DNA from: a virus
IMG/VR virus record: IMGVR_UViG_3300005738_000030
Location: 1-22,829 of that record
Direction: 5' to 3' (one strand)
Length of the DNA: 22,829 nt
Shown: positions 1-7,919 of the stretch, in pieces
Numbering within the stretch: position 1 is the stretch's first letter
How the letters are laid out: every line of letters begins with the position of its first letter
Position numbers and translations under genes: made by a program
Notes under the pieces: model-generated
The model's input: only the letters and a program-made list of their open reading frames with translations
Database searches by the model: none
What the model was told of the DNA's origin: nothing

Positions 1-1065
1 TCTTATGGCTTTCCTGTATTCAACACACCAAAAAAAGAAACAGTAGGTCCTTTCGGAGATATTATAACGCAGGGAGTAATAGAGTACTGGAACAACGAAG
101 TTGAAGGTCTTAAAAATGATCAAGACGGTTTAAATGAATTTTACAGACAATTTCCACGCACAACTAAACACGCGTTTAGAGATGAGTCTAAAGAATCTCT
201 ATTTAACCTAACAAAAATATACGAGCAAATAGATTTTAATGAAGACCTTAAAAACTCAATATCAGTTACACAAGGTAGCTTTCAATGGGAGAACGGGGTT
301 AAAGATACAAAGGTTATGTTTGTGCCAAATAAAAATGGTAGATTCAGAGTTTCCTGGATTCCACCTTTAAATCTCCAAAATCGTGTGATAATAAAGGGTG
401 GACTTAAATATCCAGGTAATGAGCATTGTGGAGCTTTTGGCTGTGATAGCTACGATATATCAGGTACAGTTGATAAAAGAGGTTCTAATGGATCTTTACA
501 CGGTTTAACTAAGTTTAGCATGGAGGATGTACCTCCAAATCACTTCTTTTTAGAATATATAGCTAGACCACAAACCGCTGAAATATTTTTTGAAGATGTT
601 TTAATGGCTTTGGTTTTTTATGGTATGCCAATATTAGCAGAGAATAATAAACCTAGATTATTATATCATTTAAAAAGAAGAGGTTATAGAAAGTTCTCTA
701 TAAATAGACCGGATAAAAAATATAATAAATTATCAGTAACAGAAAGAGAGTTAGGTGGAATACCAAATTCAAGTGAAGATATAAAACAAGCTCATGCGGC
801 TGCAATTGAATCTTATATAGAGGATTTTGTAGGTTTAAAAACTACAGGCTACGGTGATATGTACTTTCAAAGAACATTAGAAGACTGGGCAAAGTTCAAT
901 ATAAACAACAGAACAAAGCATGATGCTTCTATTAGTTCTGGTTTAGCATTAATGGCTTGCAATAAAAATAGATACGCTCCGTCTGCTCCAGTTAGAAGAG
1001 AAGCTGTAGATTTAGGAATTAAAAAATACGACAACAAAGGTGTCACATCAAAAATAATAAGTTAA
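1..1065 (+). CDS. terL: Terminase large subunit, 3' part (nuclease domain); 5' end outside window
   Basis: The frame is open from the first base, so the gene starts upstream; 354 codons are visible. The ATG at 316 is internal. The protein is the DNA-packaging motor that translocates and cuts phage DNA at the portal. Visible residues about 45-70 (GLNEFYRQFPRTTKHAFRDE) match the end of the terminase ATPase domain and linker. The rest reads as the RNase H-like nuclease: a first acidic motif FGCDSYDISG (Asp codons at 445 and 454), a second at PILAEN (Glu codon at 640), and a third region SSEDIKQAHAAAIESYI (Asp codon at 778) with the usual Ala-rich helix. These are the positions expected for the metal-binding carboxylates of this family; the exact ligands are my inference. 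The stop codon directly abuts the portal start, implying coupled translation. The Walker A and B motifs lie outside the window. Confidence 0.93.
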   Translation, partial: SYGFPVFNTPKKETVGPFGDIITQGVIEYWNNEVEGLKNDQDGLNEFYRQFPRTTKHAFRDESKESLFNLTKIYEQIDFNEDLKNSISVTQGSFQWENGVKDTKVMFVPNKNGRFRVSWIPPLNLQNRVIIKGGLKYPGNEHCGAFGCDSYDISGTVDKRGSNGSLHGLTKFSMEDVPPNHFFLEYIARPQTAEIFFEDVLMALVFYGMPILAENNKPRLLYHLKRRGYRKFSINRPDKKYNKLSVTERELGGIPNSSEDIKQAHAAAIESYIEDFVGLKTTGYGDMYFQRTLEDWAKFNINNRTKHDASISSGLALMACNKNRYAPSAPVRREAVDLGIKKYDNKGVTSKIIS

Positions 1066-3453
1066 ATGGGTATATACACTAACACCAATAGCGCTTTTCC
1101 AAGCCAAGTAGTAAGCGACGCTGAAAAAGCTAGCTGGGAATACGGAACTCAAGTTGCGCAAGCGATAGAGTATGAGTGGTTTGACCAAGGGCGATCTGGA
1201 GGTAATAGATATCTAACTAATTGGAATAATTTCCATTCGTTAAGACTTTACGCTAGAGGTGAACAGCCTGTACAAAAATATAAAGATGAATTATCTATTA
1301 ACGGTGATTTGTCTTATCTTAATTTAGACTGGAAACCAGTGCCTATTTTATCTAAGTTCGTAGACATCGTAGTTAACGGTATATCACAAAAGTCTTACGA
1401 CATAAAAGCTTACTCTCAAGATCCTAGTTCAGTTAAAAGAAGAACTGAATATGCAAGCAGGCTTCAAGAGGATATGGTTGCTAAGGAGTATTTAGACAAT
1501 TTAAAGCAAACACTAGGTATTGATTTATATCAATCACCAAGCGGAGTTGTAGTTCCAGAATCTAAAGAAGAGCTTGAACTACATATGCAGCTTAGCTATA
1601 AGCAATCAATTGAAATAGCAGAAGAAGAAGCTATATCAACTGTGTTTGCTCAAAATAAATATGATCTTGTAAGACGTAGATTAAATATGGATCTTACAAC
1701 TATTGGTATTGCAGCTGGTAAAACTAATTTTAATACAGCCGAAGGAATTACAGTTGATTACGTTGATCCTGCTTATATGGTTTACTCATATACAGAAGAT
1801 CCAAACTTTGAGGATATATACTATGTAGGTGAAGTAAAATCTATAACAATACCAGAACTTAAAAAAGAGTTTCCCGGTATATCAGAAGAGGAATTAAAAA
1901 GAATACAAGAAACCCCTGGAAATAGACAATATATAACAGGTTGGGGTAATTACGATGAAAACACCGTACAAGTTATGTACTTTGAATACAAGACTTACCA
2001 TAATCAAGTATTTAAAATAAAGCAAACAGATTCAGGTTTATTAAAAGCTTTAGAAAAGCCAGATACATTTGATCCACCTGAAAATGACAACTTTGAAAGA
2101 GTATCTAGATCAATAGAGGTTTTATATACTGGCGCTAAAGTTTTAGGAACTAATACCATATTAGACTGGAGTTTAGCAGAGAATATGTCTAGACCAATGG
2201 CTGATACAACTAAAGTTGAAATGAACTACACAATATGTGCCCCTAGAATGTATAAGGGACGCATAGAATCTGTTGTAAGTAAATGTATTGGGTTTGCAGA
2301 TATGATTCAGCTAACACATCTTAAATTGCAACAGGTAATGTCTAGGATGGTACCAGACGGTGTTTACTTAGACATGGATGGTTTAGCTGAGGTTGATCTT
2401 GGAAATGGTACTAATTATAATCCTGCAGAGGCTTTGAATATGTATTTCCAAACAGGTTCTATTGTAGGTAGATCAATGACGCAAGACGGTGATATGAATC
2501 CAGGCAAAGTACCTATTCAAGAACTTAATAGCTCTAGCGGTCTTGGTAAAATACAAGCGCTTATACAAACGTATCAATATTATTTACAAATGATACGTGA
2601 TGTAACGGGGTTAAACGAAGCTAGAGATGGAAGCTCTCAAGATAAAAATTCGTTAGTAGGTCTTCAAAAAATGGCTGCCAACGCATCTAACGTTGCAACT
2701 AGACACATAAAGCAAGCTAGTTTATATCTTACGTTAAAGCTAGCAGAAAACGTGTCTCTTAAAATAGCAGATGCTTTATATTTCCCATTAACAGCTGAAT
2801 CTCTCAAAAACTCTATATCAACTTTTAATGTTGAAACACTACAGCAAGTTGTTGATTTAAACTTATATGACTTTGGTATATTCTTAGAATTAGAGCCAGA
2901 TGATGAAGAGCAAGCTAAGTTAGAAGAGAATATACAGGCTGCATTGGGTCAAGGCGGCATAGACCTTGAAGACGCTATAGATTTAAGACAAATTAAAAAT
3001 CTTAAACTAGCTAACCAAATGCTTAAAGTTAAGCGTAAGCAAAAAGCTATTCAAGATCAAGCTAATCAACAAGCTAATATACAAGCTCAAGCAGCTGCAC
3101 AAGCGGAGACTGCTGAAAAAACAGCAATGGCTGAAGTTCAAAAACAAGAAGCTATATCAGGTTCTAAGGTTCAATATGAACAAGCTAGAACTCAAATGGA
3201 AATAAACAAAATGCAAATAGCAGCTGATTTAGAAAAAATTAAAATGCAGCAAAAGTTTGAATACGATATGCAGCTTAAGCAAATCGAAGTTCAAGCTATA
3301 CAGCAAAAAGAAGCAGCTATAGAAGATAGAAAAGATAAACGTAGCAAAATGGAAGCTACACAACAAAGTGAAATGATAAGCCAACGTCAAAACGATAGCT
3401 TACCTAAGGACTTTGAAAACGAACCCGATATGGGTATGCAAGCTTTCATGTAG
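1066..3453 (+). CDS. Portal protein
   Basis: This 795-residue protein forms the dodecameric ring at the capsid vertex through which DNA is packaged and ejected. The call rests on position directly between terminase and scaffold/capsid, on length (large portals of this size occur in P22-like and crAss-like phages), and on layout. An alpha/beta body occupies about residues 1-600. An acidic helical segment follows (LELEPDDEEQAKLEENIQ, from residue 607), then a long Gln/Ala/Lys-rich coiled coil at about 660-775, resembling a C-terminal barrel or helical crown. The segment GLNEARDGSSQDKNSLVGLQ (about 523-542) is the type of conserved loop-and-helix seen in portals. The ATG immediately follows the terminase TAA with no gap, so there is no room for a ribosome site and re-initiation is likely. 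No catalytic role is expected. Confidence 0.88.
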   Translation: MGIYTNTNSAFPSQVVSDAEKASWEYGTQVAQAIEYEWFDQGRSGGNRYLTNWNNFHSLRLYARGEQPVQKYKDELSINGDLSYLNLDWKPVPILSKFVDIVVNGISQKSYDIKAYSQDPSSVKRRTEYASRLQEDMVAKEYLDNLKQTLGIDLYQSPSGVVVPESKEELELHMQLSYKQSIEIAEEEAISTVFAQNKYDLVRRRLNMDLTTIGIAAGKTNFNTAEGITVDYVDPAYMVYSYTEDPNFEDIYYVGEVKSITIPELKKEFPGISEEELKRIQETPGNRQYITGWGNYDENTVQVMYFEYKTYHNQVFKIKQTDSGLLKALEKPDTFDPPENDNFERVSRSIEVLYTGAKVLGTNTILDWSLAENMSRPMADTTKVEMNYTICAPRMYKGRIESVVSKCIGFADMIQLTHLKLQQVMSRMVPDGVYLDMDGLAEVDLGNGTNYNPAEALNMYFQTGSIVGRSMTQDGDMNPGKVPIQELNSSSGLGKIQALIQTYQYYLQMIRDVTGLNEARDGSSQDKNSLVGLQKMAANASNVATRHIKQASLYLTLKLAENVSLKIADALYFPLTAESLKNSISTFNVETLQQVVDLNLYDFGIFLELEPDDEEQAKLEENIQAALGQGGIDLEDAIDLRQIKNLKLANQMLKVKRKQKAIQDQANQQANIQAQAAAQAETAEKTAMAEVQKQEAISGSKVQYEQARTQMEINKMQIAADLEKIKMQQKFEYDMQLKQIEVQAIQQKEAAIEDRKDKRSKMEATQQSEMISQRQNDSLPKDFENEPDMGMQAFM

Positions 3454-3460
3454 AAAGTAA

Positions 3461-3484
3461 ACAATTATTTAATTATATTATATT
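3461..3484 (+). promoter_or_regulatory. AT-rich leader element, copy 1 (before scaffold gene)
   Basis: The 24 bases directly before the ATG at 3485 match 21 of 24 positions in the 24 bases before the ATG at 6252. The shared core is ATTTAATTwTATTATATT. It overlaps an AAACAATTAT motif starting at 3459. Its role is unknown: a promoter, or a translation leader of the A/T-rich type used by Bacteroidota, is possible. Confidence 0.4.
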
Positions 3485-4666
3485 ATGTCAGAAGTAAAAA
3501 CAAATGAACCTGTTAAGCAGGAAGGTGAGTTTAAAATTAAAAAGAAAACTCCAAAAAAATTAACAACACCAAGCAGTGAACCTGTTAAAGTTAACATCAA
3601 AGAACCTTTAGTAGAGGTTCCAGCAGAGGTTACCAAGGTGGTAATACCAAAAGAAGATGCCATTCAAATCGGAGAAACAAAGGAAGTTCTTGTGGAAGAA
3701 CCATCCGGAGATAGCACTCAGGTGGGAGAACAAGTACAAGAGCCCGTCAAAGATGCTGAAGAGTTTACACCAATCAAAGAAGTTGAAGTAGCTAAAGTAG
3801 AAGCTGAAGTTAAAGAAGCTCTAAGAGATGAAAAAGTTTTAGGTAAACAGTTACCTGAAAACATTGAAAAACTAGTTAGCTTTATGGAAGAAACTGGTGG
3901 AACAATTGAAGATTACACGAGGCTTAATGCCGATTACTCTAATGTAGATGAAAAAACATTGTTAAAAGAGTATTACAAAAAAAATAAACCTTATTTAGAT
4001 AATTCAGATGTTGAACTTCTTTTAGAAGATTTTGACTATGACGAAGATCTAGAAGAGGAAAGAGATATACGTAAGAAAAAACTTGCGTTTAAAGAAGAAG
4101 TTGCAAAAGCAAAAGGTTTTTTAGAGGAAACGAAAAGCAAATATTACGATGAAATCAAGTTGAGATCAAACGTAAATCCTGATTCTCAAAAAGCAATGGA
4201 CTTTTTCAACCGATATAACAAGCAGCAAGAAGTAGCTGAGCAACAACACAAGCGGTTTCAAGAAAGTACTAAACAACTTTTCAACGATGGTTTCGAAGGT
4301 TTCGATATCAAAGTCGGTGACAAGAGCTATAAGTACAACATTCAAAACCGTGAAAAAGTTGCACAAAACCAATCAAATATTAACAACCTTGTCGGGAAGT
4401 TCCTAGACTCTGATGGTAATGTTAGTGACACGAAAGGTTATCACAAAGCTATGTATGCAGCTGACAACGTAGATAAAATTGCCTCTCATTTTTATGAGCA
4501 AGGAAAAGCTGACGCCGTTAAAGACGTTATGAGCAAATCAAAAAACCTAAGTGACACCAAAGCTAGGTCTCAACAAGGTGATGTGTTTGTAAACGGGTTT
4601 AAAGTTAAAGCTATTTCAGGTAGTGATTCTTCGAAATTAAAAATAAAAACAAGAAAATTTAACTAA
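3485..4666 (+). CDS. Probable capsid scaffolding protein
   Basis: This 393-residue, very highly charged protein (Glu/Lys/Asp-rich, almost no Cys or Trp) sits between portal and major capsid genes, the usual place for the scaffold that templates procapsid assembly and is then removed. Residues 1-110 are Pro/Val/Glu/Lys low complexity and probably disordered. The segment from about 120 (LPENIEKLVSFMEETGGTIE, then DYTRLNADYSNVDEKTLLKEYY) resembles the helical core seen in many podovirus scaffolds. A helical charged region follows to about 265. The C-terminus is basic (KLKIKTRKFN), consistent with capsid-protein binding, as in the P22 scaffold. The assignment comes from position and composition, not from a catalytic motif; an internal head protein is the main alternative. 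Confidence 0.72.
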   Translation: MSEVKTNEPVKQEGEFKIKKKTPKKLTTPSSEPVKVNIKEPLVEVPAEVTKVVIPKEDAIQIGETKEVLVEEPSGDSTQVGEQVQEPVKDAEEFTPIKEVEVAKVEAEVKEALRDEKVLGKQLPENIEKLVSFMEETGGTIEDYTRLNADYSNVDEKTLLKEYYKKNKPYLDNSDVELLLEDFDYDEDLEEERDIRKKKLAFKEEVAKAKGFLEETKSKYYDEIKLRSNVNPDSQKAMDFFNRYNKQQEVAEQQHKRFQESTKQLFNDGFEGFDIKVGDKSYKYNIQNREKVAQNQSNINNLVGKFLDSDGNVSDTKGYHKAMYAADNVDKIASHFYEQGKADAVKDVMSKSKNLSDTKARSQQGDVFVNGFKVKAISGSDSSKLKIKTRKFN

Positions 4667-4680
4667 AAAAACAAACAATT

Positions 4681-6129
4681 ATGAGTTTAACTCCTCAATT
4701 TGGGTCTATTGTCCCATCTCAAGTACAAGCTTTGTTGCCATCTAACTACTTACAGTTTAACAATGGCGCAAATGACTTCGCACAACAGTACTTACCTGAA
4801 ATCTACGAACAAGAAGTAGAGCGTTACGGAAACAGAACTCTATCTGGATTCTTACGTATGGTTGGGGCTGAAATGCCAATGACTTCTGATCAAGTAATTT
4901 GGTCTGAACAAAATAGATTACACATCTCTTACGCAGGCGTTGCTTCTGGAGCAGATGGTGGTGGACCAGGTGCTACTGACAACGTTTTAACTGTTGGAGC
5001 TGCTGACACTAATGTAATTTCTATTTCTGATACAATCGTTGTATTAGATCCTGCTACTGGATTAGAAGATAAAGGATATATTACTGGATCAACTACAGGT
5101 GTAGCTGGAACTGTAACTTACCAATCTTATACAAACGTTGGACTTATTGCTCAAGGATTCACTGCAACAGGTCTTAAGATCTTTGTATATGGTTCTGATT
5201 ACGCAAAAGGTTCTAACTTAGCTGGTGTAGCTGCAGGAGCTGGTGCTCAAAACGCTAACACAAGAGTAAGTGTTGATCCTTCTTTCACACAATATTCTAA
5301 CTCTCCAATCATTATCCGTAACCAATATACAGTATCTGGTTCTGATATGGCACAAATCGGATGGGTTGAAGTTGCAACTGAAGACGGAACATCTGGTTAC
5401 CTATGGTATTTAAAAGCTGAATCTGAAACTCGTTTACGTTTTGAAGATTACTTAGAAATGTCAATGGTAGAAGGTGAGTACAACCAGGTAGCTGGTACGC
5501 TTGGAACAAACCCTGGAACACAAGGTTTATTCTCTGCTATCCAAACTCGTGGTAACGTAGAAGTAGGATTTACTGCTGCTGCTGGACTTGATGAATTTGA
5601 TGCTATCCTTAAGAATTTAGATACTCAAGGAGCTATTGAAGAAAACATGTTATTCTTACAAAGACAAACATCTTTAGATTTTGATGATATGCTAGCTGCA
5701 ATTTCTGGTGGAAACGCTGGTGGTACTGCTTTTGGTTTATTTGAAAATTCAGAAGAAATGGCTTTGAACTTAGGATTTAGCGGATTCCGTAGAGGATCTT
5801 ACGATTTCTATAAGACTGACTGGAAATACTTAAATGACGCTTCTACTCGTGGAGGTATTGTAGGTATCAATTCCGTTGAAGGTGTATTAGTACCTGCTGG
5901 AACTTCTACAGTTTACGATCAAATCTTAGGAACTAACATTCGTCGACCATTCTTACACGTACGATACAGAGCTTCACAAGCTGATGATCGTCGTATGAAG
6001 TCTTGGTTAACTGGTTCTGCTGGTGGAGCTTATACTTCAACTCTTGATGCTATGGAAGTAAACTTCCTATCTGAAAGATGTTTAGTAACTCAAGCTGCTA
6101 ACAACTTTGTACTTTTCAAAGGAATCTAA
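4681..6129 (+). CDS. Major capsid protein
   Basis: This 482-residue protein is the shell subunit. The call rests on its place after the scaffold, its length, and a capsid-like sequence: an N-terminal helical arm (about 28-70, with YLPEIYEQEVERYGNRTLSG), a Gly/Ala/Thr-rich beta segment (about 88-180) that may be an extra surface or E-loop-like domain, and an alpha/beta core with a C-terminal beta-rich end. An HK97-type fold is likely but inferred. Codon use sets it apart: all 23 Ile codons are ATT or ATC, none ATA, and CGT is the commonest Arg codon, whereas neighbours favour ATA and AGA. This fits selection for very high expression. The gene starts 14 bases after the scaffold stop, behind an AAACAATT leader, and is followed by a strong terminator. 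Confidence 0.9.
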   Translation: MSLTPQFGSIVPSQVQALLPSNYLQFNNGANDFAQQYLPEIYEQEVERYGNRTLSGFLRMVGAEMPMTSDQVIWSEQNRLHISYAGVASGADGGGPGATDNVLTVGAADTNVISISDTIVVLDPATGLEDKGYITGSTTGVAGTVTYQSYTNVGLIAQGFTATGLKIFVYGSDYAKGSNLAGVAAGAGAQNANTRVSVDPSFTQYSNSPIIIRNQYTVSGSDMAQIGWVEVATEDGTSGYLWYLKAESETRLRFEDYLEMSMVEGEYNQVAGTLGTNPGTQGLFSAIQTRGNVEVGFTAAAGLDEFDAILKNLDTQGAIEENMLFLQRQTSLDFDDMLAAISGGNAGGTAFGLFENSEEMALNLGFSGFRRGSYDFYKTDWKYLNDASTRGGIVGINSVEGVLVPAGTSTVYDQILGTNIRRPFLHVRYRASQADDRRMKSWLTGSAGGAYTSTLDAMEVNFLSERCLVTQAANNFVLFKGI

Positions 6130-6148
6130 TTGATTCAACATTAATAAT

Positions 6149-6176
6149 AATCCCTGCCTTCGGGCGGGGGTTTTTT
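6149..6176 (+). terminator. Intrinsic terminator after the capsid gene
   Basis: The stem CCCTGCC (6152-6158) pairs with GGCGGGG (6163-6169) around a TTCG tetraloop closed by C-G, with one T-G wobble. It is followed directly by six T residues (6171-6176). This is the textbook rho-independent form and the only GC-rich block in the neighbourhood. It sits 20 bases after the capsid stop codon. Confidence 0.93.
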
Positions 6177-6180
6177 ATAT

Positions 6181-6220
6181 GACATTAGCCTATTACTATT
6201 TATATACTATGGCTATTGTC
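6181..6220 (+). other. Imperfect stem-loop just after the terminator
   Basis: GACATTAGCC (6181-6190) pairs with GGCTATTGTC (6211-6220), 9 of 10 positions matched, around a 20-base AT-rich loop. There is no T-run after it. It may be an mRNA structure, or a protein-binding inverted repeat upstream of the next cistron. Confidence 0.5.
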
Positions 6221-6251
6221 ACAATTTTCAACTATTTAATTTTATTATATT
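6216..6251 (+). promoter_or_regulatory. Leader element, copy 2, with possible Bacteroidota-type promoter
   Basis: Bases 6228-6251 match the leader before 3485 at 21 of 24 positions. The stretch also contains TTG (6216-6218), then 18 bases, then TAATTTTA (6237-6244), close to the Bacteroidota pattern TTG-N~19-TAnnTTTG, lacking only the last G. Transcription from it would start almost at the ATG (6252), giving a nearly leaderless message. Position right after a strong terminator makes a promoter reasonable, but AT-rich DNA gives such matches by chance. Confidence 0.35.
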
Positions 6252-7070
6252 ATGGCTAAAAAAGCTACAGCAGAAACAATTGAGGTTGCACCTCAAGAGG
6301 TAGCAGTTAAAACTGCACCAATCAAACCCACAAAACCAACGTGGGAAATTAAAGATAGAGTTTACTATTTAAAAGGTAATAAAAATCCCTTAACTCTAAC
6401 TATACCTAGTAAACATACAAGAAAACATTCGTTACTTTATTTCGATAAAGAGTCTGGAAAACAGAGGGAGATAAGATATGCAACGAATCAAGATTCTCCA
6501 CTTGTAGATGAACAAAAAGGAGAATGTACTATGGGTCATATTAGATTTACTAATGGAGACTTAAAAGTACCAAAAGAACAGCAGAATCTACAAAAACTAC
6601 TATCTATATACCACCCTTTAAAAGGTAGGATATACGAAGAGTTTAGCGCAGTTGCAGTTGCTGAAGACGAACTAGATGTTTTAGATCTTCAAATTGATGC
6701 TTTAAATGCTGCTAGACACATGGACATAGATCAAGCTGAGGCTATCTTACGTGTTGAAAAAGGATCTCAAGTAAACACTATGAGTTCTAAAGAACTTAAA
6801 AGAGATTTGTTGTTATTCGCTCGAAACAATCCTGCATTGTTTATTAACTTAGCTAATGACGAAAACGTTATGCTACGTAATTTTGCAATTAGAGCATCTG
6901 AAGCAGGTATAATTAACTTATCTCAAGACCAAAGAACATTTACATGGGGATCAAACGGTAGAAAATTAATGAACGTACCATTTGACGAAAACCCTTATTC
7001 TGCATTTGCGGCTTTCTTAAAAACTGACGAAGGTGTAGAAATCTATAAGTCTATAGATAAAAAACTATAA
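6252..7070 (+). CDS. Unrecognised virion-region protein (272 aa)
   Basis: I do not recognise a named family. The first 30 residues are Ala/Pro/Lys-rich and probably disordered. Residues about 30-110 look beta-rich (WEIKDRVYYLKGNKNPLTLT and following). Residues about 140-200 are helical, with acidic VAEDELDVLDLQIDALNAAR and then SSKELKRDLLLFARNNPALF. The C-terminal 70 residues have a compact pattern (RTFTWGSNGRKLMNVPFDEN, then PYSAFAAFLKTDEGVEIYKS). I see no membrane segment or catalytic motif. The gene lies behind the capsid terminator and its own putative promoter, and ahead of the connector genes. A head-completion, decoration or assembly role would fit the place, but this is inference only. 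Confidence 0.85.
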   Translation: MAKKATAETIEVAPQEVAVKTAPIKPTKPTWEIKDRVYYLKGNKNPLTLTIPSKHTRKHSLLYFDKESGKQREIRYATNQDSPLVDEQKGECTMGHIRFTNGDLKVPKEQQNLQKLLSIYHPLKGRIYEEFSAVAVAEDELDVLDLQIDALNAARHMDIDQAEAILRVEKGSQVNTMSSKELKRDLLLFARNNPALFINLANDENVMLRNFAIRASEAGIINLSQDQRTFTWGSNGRKLMNVPFDENPYSAFAAFLKTDEGVEIYKSIDKKL

Positions 7071-7083
7071 AAACAAGTAATAC

Positions 7084-7123
7084 TAATATAACGGAGGCTA
7101 CGCAAGTAGTCTCCAATATATTA
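7084..7123 (+). other. Long two-part stem-loop with GCAA tetraloop
   Basis: GGAGGCTAC (7093-7101) pairs with GTAGTCTCC (7106-7114), one G-T wobble, around a GCAA (GNRA-type) loop. Beyond a 2x2 internal loop, TAATATA (7084-7090) pairs perfectly with TATATTA (7117-7123). No T-run follows, so it is not a standard terminator. It fills the gap between 6252-7070 and 7140-7916; a processing, stability or attenuation structure is plausible. The GGAGG inside it is not a ribosome site because it is more than 40 bases from the next ATG and is base-paired. Confidence 0.7.
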
Positions 7124-7139
7124 TAATAAAAAATAAAAA

Positions 7140-7916
7140 ATGGCGGTAAACATAAATACGGTGTATCAAACGGTCTTGTTAATATTAAACAAAGAACAAA
7201 GAGGCTATATAACTCCACAAGAATTTAATGATATTGCCACTCAAGTGCAACTTGAAATATTTGAAAAATATTTTGAAGATTTAAACCAACAACTTAGAGT
7301 TCCTCAAACAGATACAGACTATTCCGATAGAACATTGAATATAGATGAAAAAATATCTATATTTAAAACATCTGGTGTATCTACTTACGACAATGCTACA
7401 GCATATCCTTTCTGGACACTACCGAATGTTGATATATTCTCTCAAAACGTAAACTTGAGTAGATTAGGCGCTGTAACTTACAAACCAACCAACGGTGAAT
7501 CTGTTGAATTACAAAGACTTCAAAGAAATGATTTTTATAATATTCAAAAATCTAAACTAACAAAATCAACAGAAAGATTCCCTACTTATCTACTGGAAAA
7601 CAATAGGCTTTTTATAAGTCCAAATACTATAACTGATACTTCAGGTTCTATAAGCATAGATTTCGTAAGAACACCACTAAATCCAATATGGGGTTTTACT
7701 ACAGGTGGTTTAGGGCAATATATATATGATTTTTCTCCTTATGATGATACTGTAATACCAAACACTGGTTCTAGAGATTTTGAGTTAGATTCTACGGAGC
7801 AGACAAATATTATAATGAGGATATTAAAATATTCAGGTGTAATTATAAACGACCCAGCTATAGTCCAAGCTGCTACTCAAGAAGTTGCTAAAAAAGAAAT
7901 TAACGAAAAAAGCTAA
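7140..7916 (+). CDS. Probable head-tail connector / ring protein
   Basis: This 258-residue protein starts with a helical segment that is very typical of a structural protein found in Bacteroidota phages after the capsid block: NTVYQTVLLILNKEQRGYIT, then PQEFNDIATQVQLEIFEKYF, at about residues 7-45. A beta-rich middle follows (about 85-175) and a C-terminal helix. By position between capsid and tail hub, it probably forms one of the stacked rings below the portal that join head to short tail. The family resemblance is from memory and the exact ring cannot be named. The double stop TAATAA is followed at once by the next ATG, so the two connector genes are translationally coupled. A generic 'structural protein' is the safe fallback. 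Confidence 0.72.
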   Translation: MAVNINTVYQTVLLILNKEQRGYITPQEFNDIATQVQLEIFEKYFEDLNQQLRVPQTDTDYSDRTLNIDEKISIFKTSGVSTYDNATAYPFWTLPNVDIFSQNVNLSRLGAVTYKPTNGESVELQRLQRNDFYNIQKSKLTKSTERFPTYLLENNRLFISPNTITDTSGSISIDFVRTPLNPIWGFTTGGLGQYIYDFSPYDDTVIPNTGSRDFELDSTEQTNIIMRILKYSGVIINDPAIVQAATQEVAKKEINEKS

Positions 7917-7919
7917 TAA

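Noticed and set aside
316-318. ATG at 316 as the terminase start
   Set aside because: The frame is open to the first base and the upstream translation is terminase-like, so this ATG is internal.
3478-3663. Minus-strand open frame opposite the scaffold start
   Set aside because: It is antisense to a well-supported gene, and its Leu/Thr/Ser composition follows from the Lys/Glu/Val-rich opposite strand.
4166-4372. Minus-strand frame within the scaffold gene
   Set aside because: Shadow of the coding strand, with hydrophobic runs mirroring charged codons; no leader.
5312-5521. Minus-strand frame within the capsid gene
   Set aside because: Antisense shadow of the best-supported gene in the window.
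7093-7097. GGAGG as a Shine-Dalgarno site
   Set aside because: It is more than 40 bases before the next ATG and is paired in a stem-loop; no other gene here uses such a site.
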